DNA from: Proteus vulgaris
GTDB taxonomy: Bacteria; Pseudomonadota; Gammaproteobacteria; Enterobacterales; Enterobacteriaceae
DNA: 64,000 nucleotides
Assembly: GCF_023100685.1 (NCBI RefSeq)
Contig: NZ_CP090064.1
Location: 1,240,001 to 1,304,000, forward strand
Direction of reading: 5' to 3'
Positions within the stretch are counted from its first letter, which is position 1. Every line of letters begins with the position of its first letter. A program made the translations under genes and the position numbers. The notes under the pieces are model-generated. The model searched no databases. It was not told the origin of the DNA and saw nothing but the letters and a program-made list of their open reading frames with translations. Shown here one piece after another: positions 35,902 to 47,885 of this stretch.

Positions 35902-36356
35902 TCTTCTACCTTGTATTGCTTTTTTAGCACATAAAACGCGTGCTTAAATGATTATTCTGCTTATAGGGCATCCTGTTGCGTTTTGACGCGGGCGATAATA
36001 TTTTGAAAATATGCCATAAATAATTAATCAATATAAAACAGGTATGTATAAGAGTACAACCTACTTTTATTAATGTTTCTAATTTTATTTTTTATTATTT
36101 AATTTATTTTTATAAGCTAAAATAATTTAGACTTATAAAGTAATGTTAAAAATATTTTAATTGAAATGAAATAAATACAATAATTTTATAATTAATTATG
36201 AGGTTGTTATTTATATTTTTACTTGTTTAATTAATTTGTTTGTATAGTGGGTTTCATAGGGTTTTTTATTGTGTGAATGAGATTTTTATTACCATCTAAT
36301 TATTTTAAAATTAAATAATTTAAATGTATTTAATTTTTACAAGGAAGGAGTTTGTA
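35902..36356. other. AT-rich intergenic region before the decayed sugar-gene cluster
   Basis: 455 bases without a gene. It contains a 15-bp inverted repeat ATATTTTGAAAATAT at 35998-36012, possibly an operator near the amidohydrolase promoter. A strong ribosome site AAGGAAGGAG (36341-36350) belongs to the pseudogene that follows. Confidence 0.5.
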
Positions 36357-36515
36357 ATGAAAATGGCAGTAATTGGTTGTGGGAGCATTGTATTAAAGAA
36401 CACTTACCTGTAATGGTTTTATTAGGTGTTAAAATTCATGCTTTGTGTGATATATCTTCAGATAATATTAATCAAGCTAAAGAAATCCTTAATCATGAAA
36501 TTCTAATCTATTCTT
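36357..36515 (+). pseudogene. Gfo/Idh/MocA oxidoreductase remnant (frameshifted)
   Basis: Starts at ATG 36357 behind a good AAGGAAGGAG site and reads MKMAVIGCGSIV, a Rossmann-fold NAD(P)-binding start. After 36392 the frame is broken: removing two T at 36393-36394 restores IVKEHLPVMVLLGVKIHALC and then DISSDNINQAKEI, the classical Gfo/Idh N-terminus. As it stands translation stops after 18 residues. The similarity ends near 36515, so most of the gene (usually over 300 residues) has been deleted. Confidence 0.8.
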
Positions 36516-36530
36516 ACTATATATACTTTT

Positions 36531-36668
36531 TTTGCAACTTGTGCGCCCCTTTATCAACTGGGAGCAGAATTGAAATTTGCTGATTGTGGAGATAATGGCA
36601 ATGTTGATCCTAAGGCTGTAGAAGCTTTAATTACTAGTAAGACAAAAGGTGGGGGATTCCATGTGTAG
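36531..36668 (+). pseudogene. DegT/DnrJ/EryC1 aminotransferase remnant, internal fragment
   Basis: In frame from 36531 the translation FATCAPLYQLGAELKFADC continues with GDNGNVDPKAVEALITSKTKG, matching the PLP-dependent sugar aminotransferase segment before the GNIDP...ALIT..TKA region. It runs into a TAG at 36666. No start codon precedes it and the N-terminal part is missing, apparently fused by deletion to the oxidoreductase remnant. Confidence 0.78.
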
Positions 36669-36753
36669 AGGCTGATATTCCGGGAACAACTTGCCCACTT
36701 AATAATTATTTTTTATTTCACTCTCCACAGAAGATATCTCAAAGTTATTGTAA

Positions 36754-36906
36754 AAAGTACGCATTCAAAAATGTCATTTCGAGAATGCCATTAAATTTCA
36801 TAATAGTATGTTCAAATTAGATGCTTGGTATGGTGAAGAACGCTACAATTTTATTGATAACTATTTATCCATTATTAGAACTGTTGCGGAGTTATATAAA
36901 AAATGA
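36754..36906 (+). pseudogene. DegT-type aminotransferase C-terminal remnant
   Basis: After a stop at 36751, the frame reads ENAIKFHNSMFKLDAWYGEE and then RYNFIDNYLSIIRTVAELYKK, ending with TGA at 36904-36906. This resembles the C-terminal end of DegT/StrS aminotransferases. It overlaps the Nudix ATG by the ATGA pattern, so the original operon order was oxidoreductase, aminotransferase, Nudix. The PLP-lysine region is missing. Confidence 0.7.
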
Positions 36907-37334
36907 TTGAGCCTTTAGTTCCTTATAACATATTAAATTCTTTGGATAAATATGATCGTATCGTAGTTGGTGGCATCATTAAAGTTGATGACATAAACGA
37001 TAAAGTACTTTTTCTAAAACGTTCTCAGCATGAATTTATGCCTAATGTTTGGGAAATACCTTCAGGTGGTATTGAAGAGGGAGAATCCATGCTTCAAGCA
37101 CTTAAACGTGAAATAAAAGAAGAGACAAATCTAGATATTTTATATGTTGATAAATTTGTCAGTGCCGTTGATTATCTTGCCAATGAAGCTAAATGCCTAC
37201 AAATAAACTTTAATGTACGTTGTTCTGGGAATGTGAAACTAAGTGATGAACACTCTGAATTTATCTTTTCAAGATTAGATACTTTCTTGAGTAATTTAGA
37301 TGAGTTTATGCTTAAGATAATTACATTAGAGTGA
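36903..37334 (+). CDS. Nudix hydrolase
   Basis: A 143-residue Nudix protein. The Nudix box is visible as GGIEEGE then REIKEETNL (about 59-83), conserved except Asn where the last Gly is usual. A WEIPSGG precedes it. The substrate cannot be assigned. It overlaps the end of the decayed aminotransferase by 4 bp, and no other promoter is obvious, so it may be the last intact gene of a dying operon. Its start was probably coupled to the aminotransferase; GGAG lies 12 bases upstream. Confidence 0.82.
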   Translation: MIEPLVPYNILNSLDKYDRIVVGGIIKVDDINDKVLFLKRSQHEFMPNVWEIPSGGIEEGESMLQALKREIKEETNLDILYVDKFVSAVDYLANEAKCLQINFNVRCSGNVKLSDEHSEFIFSRLDTFLSNLDEFMLKIITLE

Positions 37335-37355
37335 ATACCTCTCTCTTTGAAAGGT

Positions 37356-37392
37356 GATAAGGTAAGTTTAAAAAAGTTAGACTTACCTTATC
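37356..37392. terminator. Long symmetrical hairpin between Nudix and moeB genes
   Basis: GATAAGGTAAGT pairs with ACTTACCTTATC (12 bp) and continues inward through a T-G pair and three A-T pairs to about 16 bp. No T run follows on either strand, but its convergent position suggests bidirectional termination. Confidence 0.6.
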
Positions 37393-37407
37393 TAGGATAG
37401 AAAGTGG

Positions 37408-38175
37408 TTAGTTATCGGGTAAATTGGCAGAGCACACTTCGCAATGTGGATTTTTAGGTAACTTGAATTCACGAAACTGCATTCGCATTGCGTCAAACAT
37501 TAATACCTTGCCATGCAGATTTTCACCATAGCCAGTGAGTAATTTAATGGCTTCAACTGCTTGTAATGTGCCAATAGTACCCACAACAGGTGCCATTATG
37601 CCCGCTTCAACACAACTTAAAGCGTTATTGCCAAAAAGATGGCTCAAGCAACGATAGCAAGGCTCGTCATCTTGGTAAGTGAATACGCTGATTTGACCTT
37701 CCATCCTAATAGCTGCACCAGATACTAGTGGTTTTTTCTGATGAAAGCAGAGGCGATTAAGTTGCTCGCGTACTGCCACATTATCCGTACAGTCCATTAC
37801 GATATTATGTTGGCTAATAAGTTTAGCTAAAGCCTCATCTTCAAGTAATGCATCAACAGTTTCTATTGTGACATGAGGATTAATTGCTTCTAATGTTGTT
37901 TTTGCAGAGAGTACTTTGGGTTGGCCAATCGTAGCGTCACGATGAAGAATTTGGCGCTGAAGATTAGAAAGAGAAACAGTATCAAAATCTAATAGTGTGA
38001 GTTTTCCTACACCTGCAGCTGTAAGATATTGCGAAGCACTACATCCTAAGCCACCTGCGCCAACAATCAATACAGAGGCACTTTTCAGTGCCTCTTGACC
38101 ATCAAAATCAAAACCTCTTAATACAATCTGGCGATTGTAGCGCAGTGTTTCTTCATCGGTTAATTCGATACTCAT
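37408..38175 (-). CDS. moeB: Molybdopterin-synthase adenylyltransferase MoeB
   Basis: E1-like enzyme that adenylates the C-terminal Gly of MoaD, 255 residues (E. coli 249). ATP loop GAGGLGCSASQYL (about 40-52), FDTVSLSNLQRQ, the acidic DCTDN (about 132-136), CYRCL and C-terminal CEVC zinc cysteines are present. Gap to moeA is 5 bp; the moeA-moeB order is as in E. coli. Works with MoaD encoded at 1.1 kb. Confidence 0.95.
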   Translation of the reverse strand: MSIELTDEETLRYNRQIVLRGFDFDGQEALKSASVLIVGAGGLGCSASQYLTAAGVGKLTLLDFDTVSLSNLQRQILHRDATIGQPKVLSAKTTLEAINPHVTIETVDALLEDEALAKLISQHNIVMDCTDNVAVREQLNRLCFHQKKPLVSGAAIRMEGQISVFTYQDDEPCYRCLSHLFGNNALSCVEAGIMAPVVGTIGTLQAVEAIKLLTGYGENLHGKVLMFDAMRMQFREFKLPKNPHCEVCSANLPDN

Positions 38176-38180
38176 AAAAA

Positions 38181-39422
38181 CTATTCGCTTTTTAACAGAG
38201 AATTAAATAGCTCGATTGTGACCGTTTCGCCTGCAGCCACTTTACCGCGTTCACGTTCTAAGACGATAAAGCAGTTCGCGACACTAAAGGAGCTGTAAAC
38301 GTGTGAACCTTGGTGACCAGAAGTGTCTACTTGCCACACACCTTCCGCATTAATACTTGCGATACCACGTTGAAAATCAAGACGACCCACTGATTTTTTC
38401 AATGATGATTGTGCTACGGCTTGGAAACGTTGTGGTGCTTTCCAGTGACTAAAGCCTGATAACCGTGCGATCAAAGGCTGAACTAATTGGTAGAATGTGA
38501 CGGTTGCCGAGACAGGGTTACCCGGTAAACCGCAGAACCATGCATTGTGTAATCGACCAAATGCAAATGGTTTTCCCGGTTTAATGGCTAATTTCCAAAA
38601 ACCAATCTCCCCAATTTCATCAAGAATTTGTTTGGTGTAATCAGCTTCACCTACAGAAACACCGCCACTGCTGATCACTAAATCTGCTTCTTGATCTGCT
38701 TTTTTAAAGGTTTCACGGAGTTTTTCAGGTGAGTCAGGAATAACGCCTAAATCTAAAACTTCACAACCTAATTTTTCAAGCATTAAGCGCACAGCAAAAC
38801 GGTTAGTATCATAAATTTGACCCGCTTTTAATGGCTGGCCAATAGTTTGTAATTCATCACCTGTTGAGAAAACGGCAACTTTTAAGCGTCGATAAACTGG
38901 TACTGTGGCGATCCCTAAAGAAGCGATTAATGGCAATTGTGCAGTTGAAAGCTTAGTGCCAGCAGGTAATACAATATCGTTTTCTTTAATATCTTCACCA
39001 ATACGGCGAATATTTTGGCCTTTCTTAGCGGGCTGTGAAAAACGAACACCATGTTCAGTGACTTCAGCTTCTTCTTGCATAATGACAGTATCAACACCAG
39101 CAGGAACCATTGCCCCTGTCATAATGCGTACACATTGACCAGCAGGAAGCTCTCCCTCAAAAGGAATACCAGCGAATGATTTTCCGGCCACCGGAAGAGG
39201 AGTTTGAGTGTCTAAGTCAGCGTAACGAAGTCCGTAACCATCCATTGCAGAATTATCAAAAGGAGGAACATTGAGTGGAGATGTAATATCTGCACTTAGA
39301 ATATAATCGGCTGCATTATTTAATTGGATGTTAAAGGTATCGGTAATTGCCAGCGGTTTTTCAAGTAGTTTTTCTAGCGCTTCATCAAGAGATAATAAAC
39401 CGCTAACGTGACATTGACTCAT
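38181..39422 (-). CDS. moeA: Molybdopterin molybdotransferase MoeA
   Basis: Inserts molybdate into adenylylated molybdopterin to make Moco, 413 residues (E. coli 411). Domain III contains FSTGDEL, GQIYDTN and the [12 protein letters not shown] phosphate-binding loop; [10 protein letters not shown] and [19 protein letters not shown] mark the N-terminal half; PGKPFAFG and [13 protein letters not shown] follow. I start at ATG 39422: GGAG is 6 bases upstream. An ATG one codon earlier is also possible. Divergent from the MFS gene; the 219-bp gap holds both promoters. Confidence 0.95.
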   Translation of the reverse strand: MSQCHVSGLLSLDEALEKLLEKPLAITDTFNIQLNNAADYILSADITSPLNVPPFDNSAMDGYGLRYADLDTQTPLPVAGKSFAGIPFEGELPAGQCVRIMTGAMVPAGVDTVIMQEEAEVTEHGVRFSQPAKKGQNIRRIGEDIKENDIVLPAGTKLSTAQLPLIASLGIATVPVYRRLKVAVFSTGDELQTIGQPLKAGQIYDTNRFAVRLMLEKLGCEVLDLGVIPDSPEKLRETFKKADQEADLVISSGGVSVGEADYTKQILDEIGEIGFWKLAIKPGKPFAFGRLHNAWFCGLPGNPVSATVTFYQLVQPLIARLSGFSHWKAPQRFQAVAQSSLKKSVGRLDFQRGIASINAEGVWQVDTSGHQGSHVYSSFSVANCFIVLERERGKVAAGETVTIELFNSLLKSE

Positions 39423-39641
39423 CATATACTCCAAGATCTATCGAAATGTTCTGTTTTATTTCATGATACTAATCTATCACGATGAACATCATCATGTCAG
39501 AGATCATCTTGTGACTAGAAAGAAATGAAACATCTTATTGCAAAAATGTTAACTATTTGGGGTTAATGTGTTGCGTGTTCTGTTATTAATGAACAACACA
39601 TTTAAAATGTATAAAACGATAAAACAAAATAATGGATATCA

Positions 39642-40811
39642 ATGAATACTTCAAATCACCAAAGCCATTCAGCGCAAGCTTTTCATATCGCGTTTAGTGG
39701 TTTTCTTGCTTTAGTCGTTGCAATGGGGATAGGGCGCTTTACTTTTACACCACAAGTGCCATTGATGATTGCAGAATATCAATTAACGCTAACAAGTGCG
39801 GGCATTGTCGCTGCATTTAATTATCTTGGTTATCTTGCTGGTTCCTACGATGCAATGAAAGCTGTTAAAGGTGTGGGATATCGCTTGTGGGCAGGGCTTT
39901 GGGGAGCAGTGATAATCACTCTGTTGTCTGCTTTTTTAAATGATGCATTTACACACAGCATTGCTCGTTTTTTTATCGGCTGGGCAAGTGGTTGGACGTT
40001 GGTACTGGTGGCATCATGGGCCAATGAATTATTGGCTCGCCTTAATCGCCCTGCATTAAGCGTTGCTGTTTATGCTGGAACAGGAGCAGGCATATTTATT
40101 AGCGGTATGCTCGCTGTATTAATTATGAAATGGCAAATGAATGCGATGACTGGCTGGCTTATTTACGGTTCGCTTGCTTTTATTTGTGCAATATATGTGA
40201 GTTATCACCTTCCTAAACCTTGGGCGATGAATCGAGAAGAAGTTAAAGTGGCACCTTTAACACTGACACCAGCAATGAAAAAGTTAATTTGGGGTTATAC
40301 CTTTGCGGGTTTTGGTTATATTTTACCAGCTACATTTCTTTCTCAAATGGCAGCAGAGCGCTTTCCTGGGAGCTTAATCGCACAATTTGTTTGGCCCGTA
40401 TTTGGTGCATCTGCTGCATTATGTATCGGAATTGCTATTTTAACGCGTAATGTATTAAACACACAGTTACGCTTAGCTATTACACTCTGGTTACAAGCAT
40501 TAGGTATTTTGATCGCAGAGTGGTTCCCGACAATAACAGGGCTTGCGATAGGTGCCTTTTTAATTGGTGGCGGTTTGATGTGTGCGGTACAACTTGCTTT
40601 TTTACGAGGTAGAGAGTTAGCTCCTGATCATGGGCGTTATATGGCGGGGTTACTCACGACCTTTTATGCTATTGGGCAATTGGTTGGTCCTGTTGTTTCT
40701 TCGCTTTCAACGGCATTAACTGGAAAATTAGAACCTGCGCTTTATGTCGCTTTTATTGTGTTGATAATCGGTGGTTTTCTGGTGTGTTTAAAAGAGAAAA
40801 AACAGGCTTAA
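39642..40811 (+). CDS. YbfB/YjiJ-family MFS transporter
   Basis: A 389-residue major facilitator with 12 predicted helices. Family marks: MGIGRFTFTPQVPLMI at the N-terminus, GIVAAFNYLGYLAGSYDAMK, FFIGWASGWTLVLV, and the second half starting GYTFAGFGYILPATFLSQMAA. Substrate unknown; the family is broadly related to sugar and drug carriers. Not linked to a metabolic gene. Confidence 0.85.
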   Translation: MNTSNHQSHSAQAFHIAFSGFLALVVAMGIGRFTFTPQVPLMIAEYQLTLTSAGIVAAFNYLGYLAGSYDAMKAVKGVGYRLWAGLWGAVIITLLSAFLNDAFTHSIARFFIGWASGWTLVLVASWANELLARLNRPALSVAVYAGTGAGIFISGMLAVLIMKWQMNAMTGWLIYGSLAFICAIYVSYHLPKPWAMNREEVKVAPLTLTPAMKKLIWGYTFAGFGYILPATFLSQMAAERFPGSLIAQFVWPVFGASAALCIGIAILTRNVLNTQLRLAITLWLQALGILIAEWFPTITGLAIGAFLIGGGLMCAVQLAFLRGRELAPDHGRYMAGLLTTFYAIGQLVGPVVSSLSTALTGKLEPALYVAFIVLIIGGFLVCLKEKKQA

Positions 40812-40958
40812 TCTAAAAATAGTTCATACAAAAATGCAATAATTTCATAACGAAAAATGCGGTATCGCTGGATAATGTGATTCATGTCATCTAAAGTGTA
40901 GGCTGTTGTCGCTGACAGCGAAACAGATACTTCATTAATGTGTTTATCGGAGAGTCCA

Positions 40959-41618
40959 ATGTCATCATTAAGTAAAGAGGCGCAATGGGTGCATGCTGCG
41001 TTAGTTGAACGCGGTTTGGAAACGCCTCTTCGTGAATCAAAGCTATCTCCAAGTGAGAGTAAACAGCAAATTGAACATCATATGACAGAAGTGATGAAGC
41101 TGTTAAATCTAGATTTAAGCGACGATAGTTTAGCTGAAACGCCTCGTCGTATTGCTAAAATGTATGTTGATGAAATTTTCTCAGGGCTGGATTATCACAA
41201 CTTCCCAAAAATCACACTAATTGAAAATAAAATGCAAGTTGATGAAATGGTGACAGTACGAGATATCACATTAACCAGTACTTGCGAACATCACTTTGTT
41301 ACCATTGATGGCAAGGCGATTGTGGCTTATATTCCAAAAGATAAAGTGATTGGTTTATCAAAAATTAATCGTATAGTGCAATTCTTTGCTCAACGTCCTC
41401 AAGTTCAAGAACGTTTAACCCAGCAAATTCTTATTGCATTACAAACGTTACTAGGCACAAAAAATGTGGCTGTTTCTATTGATGCGGTTCATTATTGTGT
41501 TAAAGCTCGTGGTATTCGTGATGCTACTAGTGCAACCACAACAACCTCGTTAGGTGGGTTATTTAAATCAAGTCAAAATACGCGTCAGGAATTTTTACGC
41601 GCTGTTCGTCACCTTTGA
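40959..41618 (+). CDS. folE: GTP cyclohydrolase I FolE
   Basis: Converts GTP to 7,8-dihydroneopterin triphosphate, first step of folate synthesis. The 219 residues are nearly colinear with E. coli FolE (222): [21 protein letters not shown], the zinc/active site [28 protein letters not shown], and [14 protein letters not shown] 40959 is used because GGAGAG precedes it at 8 bases; an in-frame ATG 21 bases earlier has no ribosome site. The TGAGA at its end serves the next gene, yeiB, as in E. coli. Confidence 0.95.
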   Translation: MSSLSKEAQWVHAALVERGLETPLRESKLSPSESKQQIEHHMTEVMKLLNLDLSDDSLAETPRRIAKMYVDEIFSGLDYHNFPKITLIENKMQVDEMVTVRDITLTSTCEHHFVTIDGKAIVAYIPKDKVIGLSKINRIVQFFAQRPQVQERLTQQILIALQTLLGTKNVAVSIDAVHYCVKARGIRDATSATTTTSLGGLFKSSQNTRQEFLRAVRHL

Positions 41619-41630
41619 GATTTCAAATAA

Positions 41631-43519
<1,889 letters not shown>

Positions 43520-43586
43520 TTAATGACGCAAATAAAAAATGATTTTCATAATAGTTAAGGCTACTTGAGCAAAGATAGGGAAGCAA

Positions 43587-43623
43587 GAAAAAAGCGCCTC
43601 ATATTAAGTAATGATGCGCTTTT
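43587..43623 (-). terminator. Intrinsic terminator of maeA
   Basis: Read on the minus strand, AAAAGCGCATCAT pairs with ATGAGGCGCTTTT (one mismatch), followed by TTC. It lies 29 bases past the maeA stop. Confidence 0.85.
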
Positions 43624-43651
43624 CAGAATGGTACTTAGTATTTAAAACGAT

Positions 43652-45349
43652 TTAGAATGACGTTCTTTTGTAAATACGGTATTCAGGCTGCCAATAGTTG
43701 CGTTCAATGGCTTCTTCTAATGCTGAATCTGAGGTAACAGTAGCAACACCTTGAACTTGTGCTTCTTTTGCAACTTGTTTTGCTATATAACGCGAAACTT
43801 GTTGAATATCAGCCAGTAAAGGTAATAGTGAGCCATCTCCCTCTTTTGCCATTGGTGAACAATCAGCTAATGCACGACTTGCAACCATTAACATGGCATC
43901 AGTCACACGTTTAGCACCACAGGCAATAACACCTAACCCAATGCCTGGGAAGATATAAGAGTTATTACATTGTGCAATTGGATACTCTTTATCTTTGTAT
44001 TTTACAGGTGCAAATGGGCTACCCGTTGCCACTAAAGCTTGGCCATCTGTCCAATTGATAATATCTTCAGGGCGTGCTTCAACACGTGAAGTTGGGTTAG
44101 ATAATGGCATCACGATAGGGCGTTCACAGTGTTTGTGCATTTCACGAATAATTTCTTCAGTGAATAAACCTGCTTGTCCTGAAACACCAATCAAAATAGT
44201 TGGTTTTGCATTCTTCACCACTTCTAACAGCGAAATAGCATCGCTTTCTATTTCCCAATCAGCAATGGTTTCACTTTTTTGGATAAGTTTGCTTTGGAAA
44301 TCAAGTAAGTTTGGCAGTTTGTCTGTCAATAAACCAAAACGGTCAACCATGAAGATACGCTCACGCGCTTGCTCATCACTTAAGCCTTCAGATTTCATTT
44401 GGGCAATGATTTGCTCAGCAATGCCACAACCTGCAGAGCCTGCACCTAAGAAAGTGACGGTTTGGTCTTTTAATTGGCGACCCGCAGCACGGCTAGCCGC
44501 GATAAGACTACCTAAGGTAACAGACGCAGTGCCTTGAATATCATCGTTAAAGCAACATAATTCATCACGATAACGGTTTAGTAAAGGCATCGCGTTTTTT
44601 TGCGCGAAGTCTTCAAATTGCAGTAAAACATTTGGCCAGCGACGTTTAACAGCTTGAATAAATTCATCAACGAATTCGTTATATTCATCACCAGTAATAC
44701 GAGGATGGCGCCATCCCATATATAGTGGATCGTTTAAACGTTGTGGATTGTTAGTACCAACATCAAGTACAACAGGCAGTGTGTACGCCGGGCTGATACC
44801 CCCACACGCAGTATATAAAGAGAGTTTACCGATAGGAATACCCATACCGCCGATACCTTGGTCACCTAGACCAAGAATACGTTCGCCATCAGTGACAACA
44901 ATGACTTTTACGTTTTGTTTAGTGGCGTTTTGCAGCATATCGTCGATATTGGCGCGGTTAGGGTAAGAGATAAATAAACCACGAGCACGACGATAAATAT
45001 CAGAGAAATGTTCACAAGCTTCACCCACTGTTGGTGTGTAAATGATTGGCATCATTTCAGTAAGGTGAGATTCCAATAAACGGTAAAACAGAGTTTCATT
45101 GGTGTCTTGGATGTTTCTTAGGTAAATATGTTTGTCGTTATCGTTTTTGAAATCAAGATATTGGCGATAAGCGCGTTCAACCTGCTCTTCAATGGTTTCA
45201 ACTGCTTCAGGCAGTAAACCATGTAAGTTAAAGGTGCTGCGTTCTTCTTCGCTGAAAGCACTACCTTTATTTAACAGGGGAAATTCAAGCAGGATTGGGC
45301 CTGCATACGGGATGTAGAGAGGGCGTTTACTTTCGTGTTCCAGTTCCAT
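43652..45349 (-). CDS. maeA: NAD-dependent malic enzyme MaeA
   Basis: Oxidatively decarboxylates malate to pyruvate with NAD+. The 565 residues equal the E. coli length and the sequences are near-identical over [39 protein letters not shown], the metal site [20 protein letters not shown], the NAD loop [13 protein letters not shown] and [11 protein letters not shown]. Start ATG 45349 gives exactly the E. coli N-terminus; a TTG or GTG-type upstream extension (to 45379) is less likely. Confidence 0.95.
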   Translation of the reverse strand: MELEHESKRPLYIPYAGPILLEFPLLNKGSAFSEEERSTFNLHGLLPEAVETIEEQVERAYRQYLDFKNDNDKHIYLRNIQDTNETLFYRLLESHLTEMMPIIYTPTVGEACEHFSDIYRRARGLFISYPNRANIDDMLQNATKQNVKVIVVTDGERILGLGDQGIGGMGIPIGKLSLYTACGGISPAYTLPVVLDVGTNNPQRLNDPLYMGWRHPRITGDEYNEFVDEFIQAVKRRWPNVLLQFEDFAQKNAMPLLNRYRDELCCFNDDIQGTASVTLGSLIAASRAAGRQLKDQTVTFLGAGSAGCGIAEQIIAQMKSEGLSDEQARERIFMVDRFGLLTDKLPNLLDFQSKLIQKSETIADWEIESDAISLLEVVKNAKPTILIGVSGQAGLFTEEIIREMHKHCERPIVMPLSNPTSRVEARPEDIINWTDGQALVATGSPFAPVKYKDKEYPIAQCNNSYIFPGIGLGVIACGAKRVTDAMLMVASRALADCSPMAKEGDGSLLPLLADIQQVSRYIAKQVAKEAQVQGVATVTSDSALEEAIERNYWQPEYRIYKRTSF

Positions 45350-45488
45350 GAAAAATACTCTTGTAAGGCAGTTAGTCACATGACAATAGTAGATCCTACA
45401 AAATAATAAAAATATGTACAGCTTATGTTATTTTTTTATGATTTTTATGCTTAGAAATGAGAGATAGATACAGTTGTTACAACTTTTT

Positions 45489-45528
45489 CTGGTAAGCACC
45501 AGCAAAATTTACATGCTGATGCTTTTTT
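45489..45528. terminator. Hairpin with T run between maeA and cdd
   Basis: AAGCACCAGCA (45494-45504) pairs with TGCTGATGCTT (45514-45524). On the plus strand one C-A mismatch is present and TTTT follows. On the minus strand that position becomes a G-U pair, but no T run follows. It may end cdd on the minus strand or an unannotated plus-strand RNA. Confidence 0.5.
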
Positions 45529-45562
45529 AGGAGAGATTTTTAGAGGAATAAGTTAAAACTTT

Positions 45563-46447
45563 TTACAAAGTGATGCGTTGCATCTGGCGACAACCTAAAG
45601 CCGTTAATGTGGCTTGAGTTGCATCCCATTGCGTTAAAATTGTTTCTGCTTTTTCAATTAAGACCGCAGATTCAATTTCCATCACACTCTCACCCGCCAT
45701 ATTTAATAAAATTAATGCGGCTTGTAATGGTGGTAAGCTTGGGTTAAATGCGGCATTTTCTGCGTAGCTACCTTGGAAAATTTTGCCATTTTTCATTTGA
45801 ACAGCAATTCCGCTGTGAGACTCACTATAAGGTGCATGGCTACGATTGGCGGCTTGTAGCGCCTGTTGTGCTAATTCACTAGGGTTATCAATTTTGTAAC
45901 TGTGATTAACTTTATCCATTAATAAAGAAGTGATATTGAGATCCTTCGGACCAAAGCTATCAGGTAAATAATCCCCCAATGTCGCTACTTTTCTACCAGG
46001 TAATTGGATCTGAATATGGGTGCCACTGTTGAGTTCATTCATAAACTGGCGACAATGACCACAAGGTGTATAGTTAACGGTGATTGAAATTAAGCGAGAT
46101 TCACCACGTAGCCATGCATGAGTTACCGCACTTTGTTCGGCATGGACTGTTTGTTGTAATGGTGCGCCAGCAAATTCCATATTGGCACCGAAGTAGAGAT
46201 TACCACTTTCACCACGCGCAACTGCACCTACTTTGAAGTTAGAGATAGGTGCAACAGCACAAGCTGCAGCAACCGGTAAAAGTGCGAGGGCTAAGGCATC
46301 ATCATTACATTGTAACTGTGTTTTTATGGCGTTGACCTGCTCTGCCGTAAACATTGCAGGGAATTCATCCTGCTCAAGATAAGGAGCAAGTGCGTGTTGT
46401 AACTGAGGGGATAAATCTGACCAAACTGCCTGAAAACGAGTATGCAT
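45563..46447 (-). CDS. cdd: Cytidine deaminase Cdd
   Basis: Homodimeric zinc enzyme deaminating cytidine and deoxycytidine to uridine forms, 294 residues as in E. coli. The catalytic HAE (about 102-104) and the zinc PCGHC (about 129-133) lie in the N-terminal domain; the C-terminal domain is a pseudo-copy with [21 protein letters not shown]. Start ATG 46447 has GGGAG upstream. Located after yohK as in E. coli, but separated by a terminator at 46587. Confidence 0.95.
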   Translation of the reverse strand: MHTRFQAVWSDLSPQLQHALAPYLEQDEFPAMFTAEQVNAIKTQLQCNDDALALALLPVAAACAVAPISNFKVGAVARGESGNLYFGANMEFAGAPLQQTVHAEQSAVTHAWLRGESRLISITVNYTPCGHCRQFMNELNSGTHIQIQLPGRKVATLGDYLPDSFGPKDLNITSLLMDKVNHSYKIDNPSELAQQALQAANRSHAPYSESHSGIAVQMKNGKIFQGSYAENAAFNPSLPPLQAALILLNMAGESVMEIESAVLIEKAETILTQWDATQATLTALGCRQMQRITL

Positions 46448-46586
46448 ACATGAGTCTCCCATTAATCTTTCTGTATTATAAGATTCTAGGCATCTTTACC
46501 CATTCTTATATGTGATGAAAATCATATTTTCAATGAAACAATTGCAACAAATTCATTAATTGAGAGATGTATCTCAAATTTATAGT

Positions 46587-46624
46587 AAAAATCCCCGAAA
46601 TAAATTTAATTAAATCGGGGATTT
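46587..46624 (-). terminator. Intrinsic terminator after yohK
   Basis: Read on the minus strand, AAATCCCCGA pairs with TCGGGGATTT around an AT-rich loop, followed by TT. It separates yohK from cdd. Confidence 0.85.
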
Positions 46625-46647
46625 AAGAATGGAGAGTAAGAAAGATA

Positions 46648-47349
46648 TCAACTATAAAGATGCAAAATAATAGGGAAGATAAATGGAGCAAGTAAAGAGG
46701 TAATAATCCCGCAGGTCATTAATGCTAATGAACTGTAAGCACCTTCGATATAATCCACTTCAGCAGCTCTTGCTGTTCCCACTGCATGTGAAACGGTTCC
46801 CATCGCTAGACCCCGAGAGGCGTGAGTTGGAATTCGCAATATCTTGAATAGAGTGTGACCAAAAATGGCACCTAAAATACCTACTGCAATAACACATGCA
46901 GCACTGATTGCAGGAATACCACCTATGGAGTCTGCAACTGCCATTGCGATAGGTGTTGTGACTGATTTAGGTAAGACTGATGCGGCAATTTCTGGGGTTG
47001 CGCCCGCCCATAAGGCAATCGCAGTACCACTGACCATGGCTGCAACACTACCAATAAAGCAAATGCTTATCAGTGATTTCCACTGTGCGCGAATTTGGTG
47101 TAATTGCTGATAAAGCGGGATAGCTAAAGCAACAACGGCAGGTTGTAATAAATCATTTAAAATACGACTACCGGCAAAATAGTGTTCGTAAGGAGTGTGT
47201 GTAATTAACAGGATAGGAATAATAACCGCAATACCAATAAGTAAAGGGTTCAATATAGGTAATTTATAACGAGCAGCAAGTTTACGTGATAAATAAAAGA
47301 TAATTATGGTTAAAGGAAGTGACCACCATATATTCATTAACACTAACAT
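46648..47349 (-). CDS. yohK: LrgB/CidB-family membrane protein YohK
   Basis: A 233-residue, roughly seven-helix LrgB-family protein, partner of the LrgA-like YohJ. Conserved blocks: NIWWSLPLTIIIFYLSRKLAA, RILNDLLQPAVVALAIPLY, SVLPKSVTTPIAMAV, GIPAISAACVI, and RGLAMGTVSHAVGTARAAE. LrgAB/CidAB pairs resemble holin-antiholin systems and also move pyruvate or glycolate in some species. Overlaps the yohJ end by 7 bp. An alternative start is Met5. Confidence 0.93.
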   Translation of the reverse strand: MLVLMNIWWSLPLTIIIFYLSRKLAARYKLPILNPLLIGIAVIIPILLITHTPYEHYFAGSRILNDLLQPAVVALAIPLYQQLHQIRAQWKSLISICFIGSVAAMVSGTAIALWAGATPEIAASVLPKSVTTPIAMAVADSIGGIPAISAACVIAVGILGAIFGHTLFKILRIPTHASRGLAMGTVSHAVGTARAAEVDYIEGAYSSLALMTCGIITSLLAPFIFPIILHLYS

Positions 47350-47816
47350 TTTTTCTTCTCACTTAATGCTTTATCATCATCTTTTTCTTTTGTTTCAATA
47401 ACATCTTCAACTAGATCTGGTTTTGAACCTACGATAATACGCTCACGATGGACATAATGTGAACAGTAAGCAACCAGTGCCATAACACCAAAGGTACTGA
47501 CTACACAGGCTAAAACGATAGGGAAGAGCTGCTGACTAAGTAAATCATAATAATTCATTACGGCTACCCCGATAGGGATAAACAGCAATGACATGTTTTT
47601 TAGCAGGATATTGGCGCCAGGTTTAACCCAACGTAACGGAATAAGCTGGAAAGCAAGTAAACCAAAAAGGATCAATAAGCCAACAATACTACCAGGAACC
47701 GCGAAGGGTAGAAGGGCTGAAATAAGATTACCTGCAAAAAGACAAAGATAAAGAACCAAAAAAGATCGTAGATAATGCCAAAGTGTAATCTGCAATCGTG
47801 CCCGTTTAGATTTCAT
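47343..47816 (-). CDS. yohJ: LrgA/CidA-family membrane protein YohJ
   Basis: A 157-residue holin-like membrane protein with four helices (LrgA/UPF0299). It has the family GNLISALLPFAVPGSIVGLLILF and LLFIPIGVAVMNYYDLL. It ends in a charged, Lys- and Glu-rich tail (about 120-157) longer than in E. coli YohJ (132). The start is uncertain: ATG 47816 with a GGGA 10 bases upstream is preferred over ATG 47852. Coupled to yohK by a 7-bp overlap. Confidence 0.88.
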   Translation of the reverse strand: MKSKRARLQITLWHYLRSFLVLYLCLFAGNLISALLPFAVPGSIVGLLILFGLLAFQLIPLRWVKPGANILLKNMSLLFIPIGVAVMNYYDLLSQQLFPIVLACVVSTFGVMALVAYCSHYVHRERIIVGSKPDLVEDVIETKEKDDDKALSEKKKC

Positions 47817-47885
47817 AAGTAAGTGTCCCAAATCAACTAACAGAATTATCATACACCGATTTTGAAAGTGTGCTATGGATCACAA

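Noticed and set aside
36377..36583. A 68-codon open frame in the decayed region
   Set aside because: It begins inside the frame-shifted oxidoreductase remnant and ends within unrelated frame; it is a product of the frameshift and not a gene.
40876..40891. CRP-like sequence TGTGATTCATGTCATC before folE
   Set aside because: Only the first half matches the consensus well; folE is not known as CRP-controlled.
47393..47816. Holin of a prophage
   Set aside because: The gene is the chromosomal yohJ next to yohK in its E. coli-like order; no phage genes are present.
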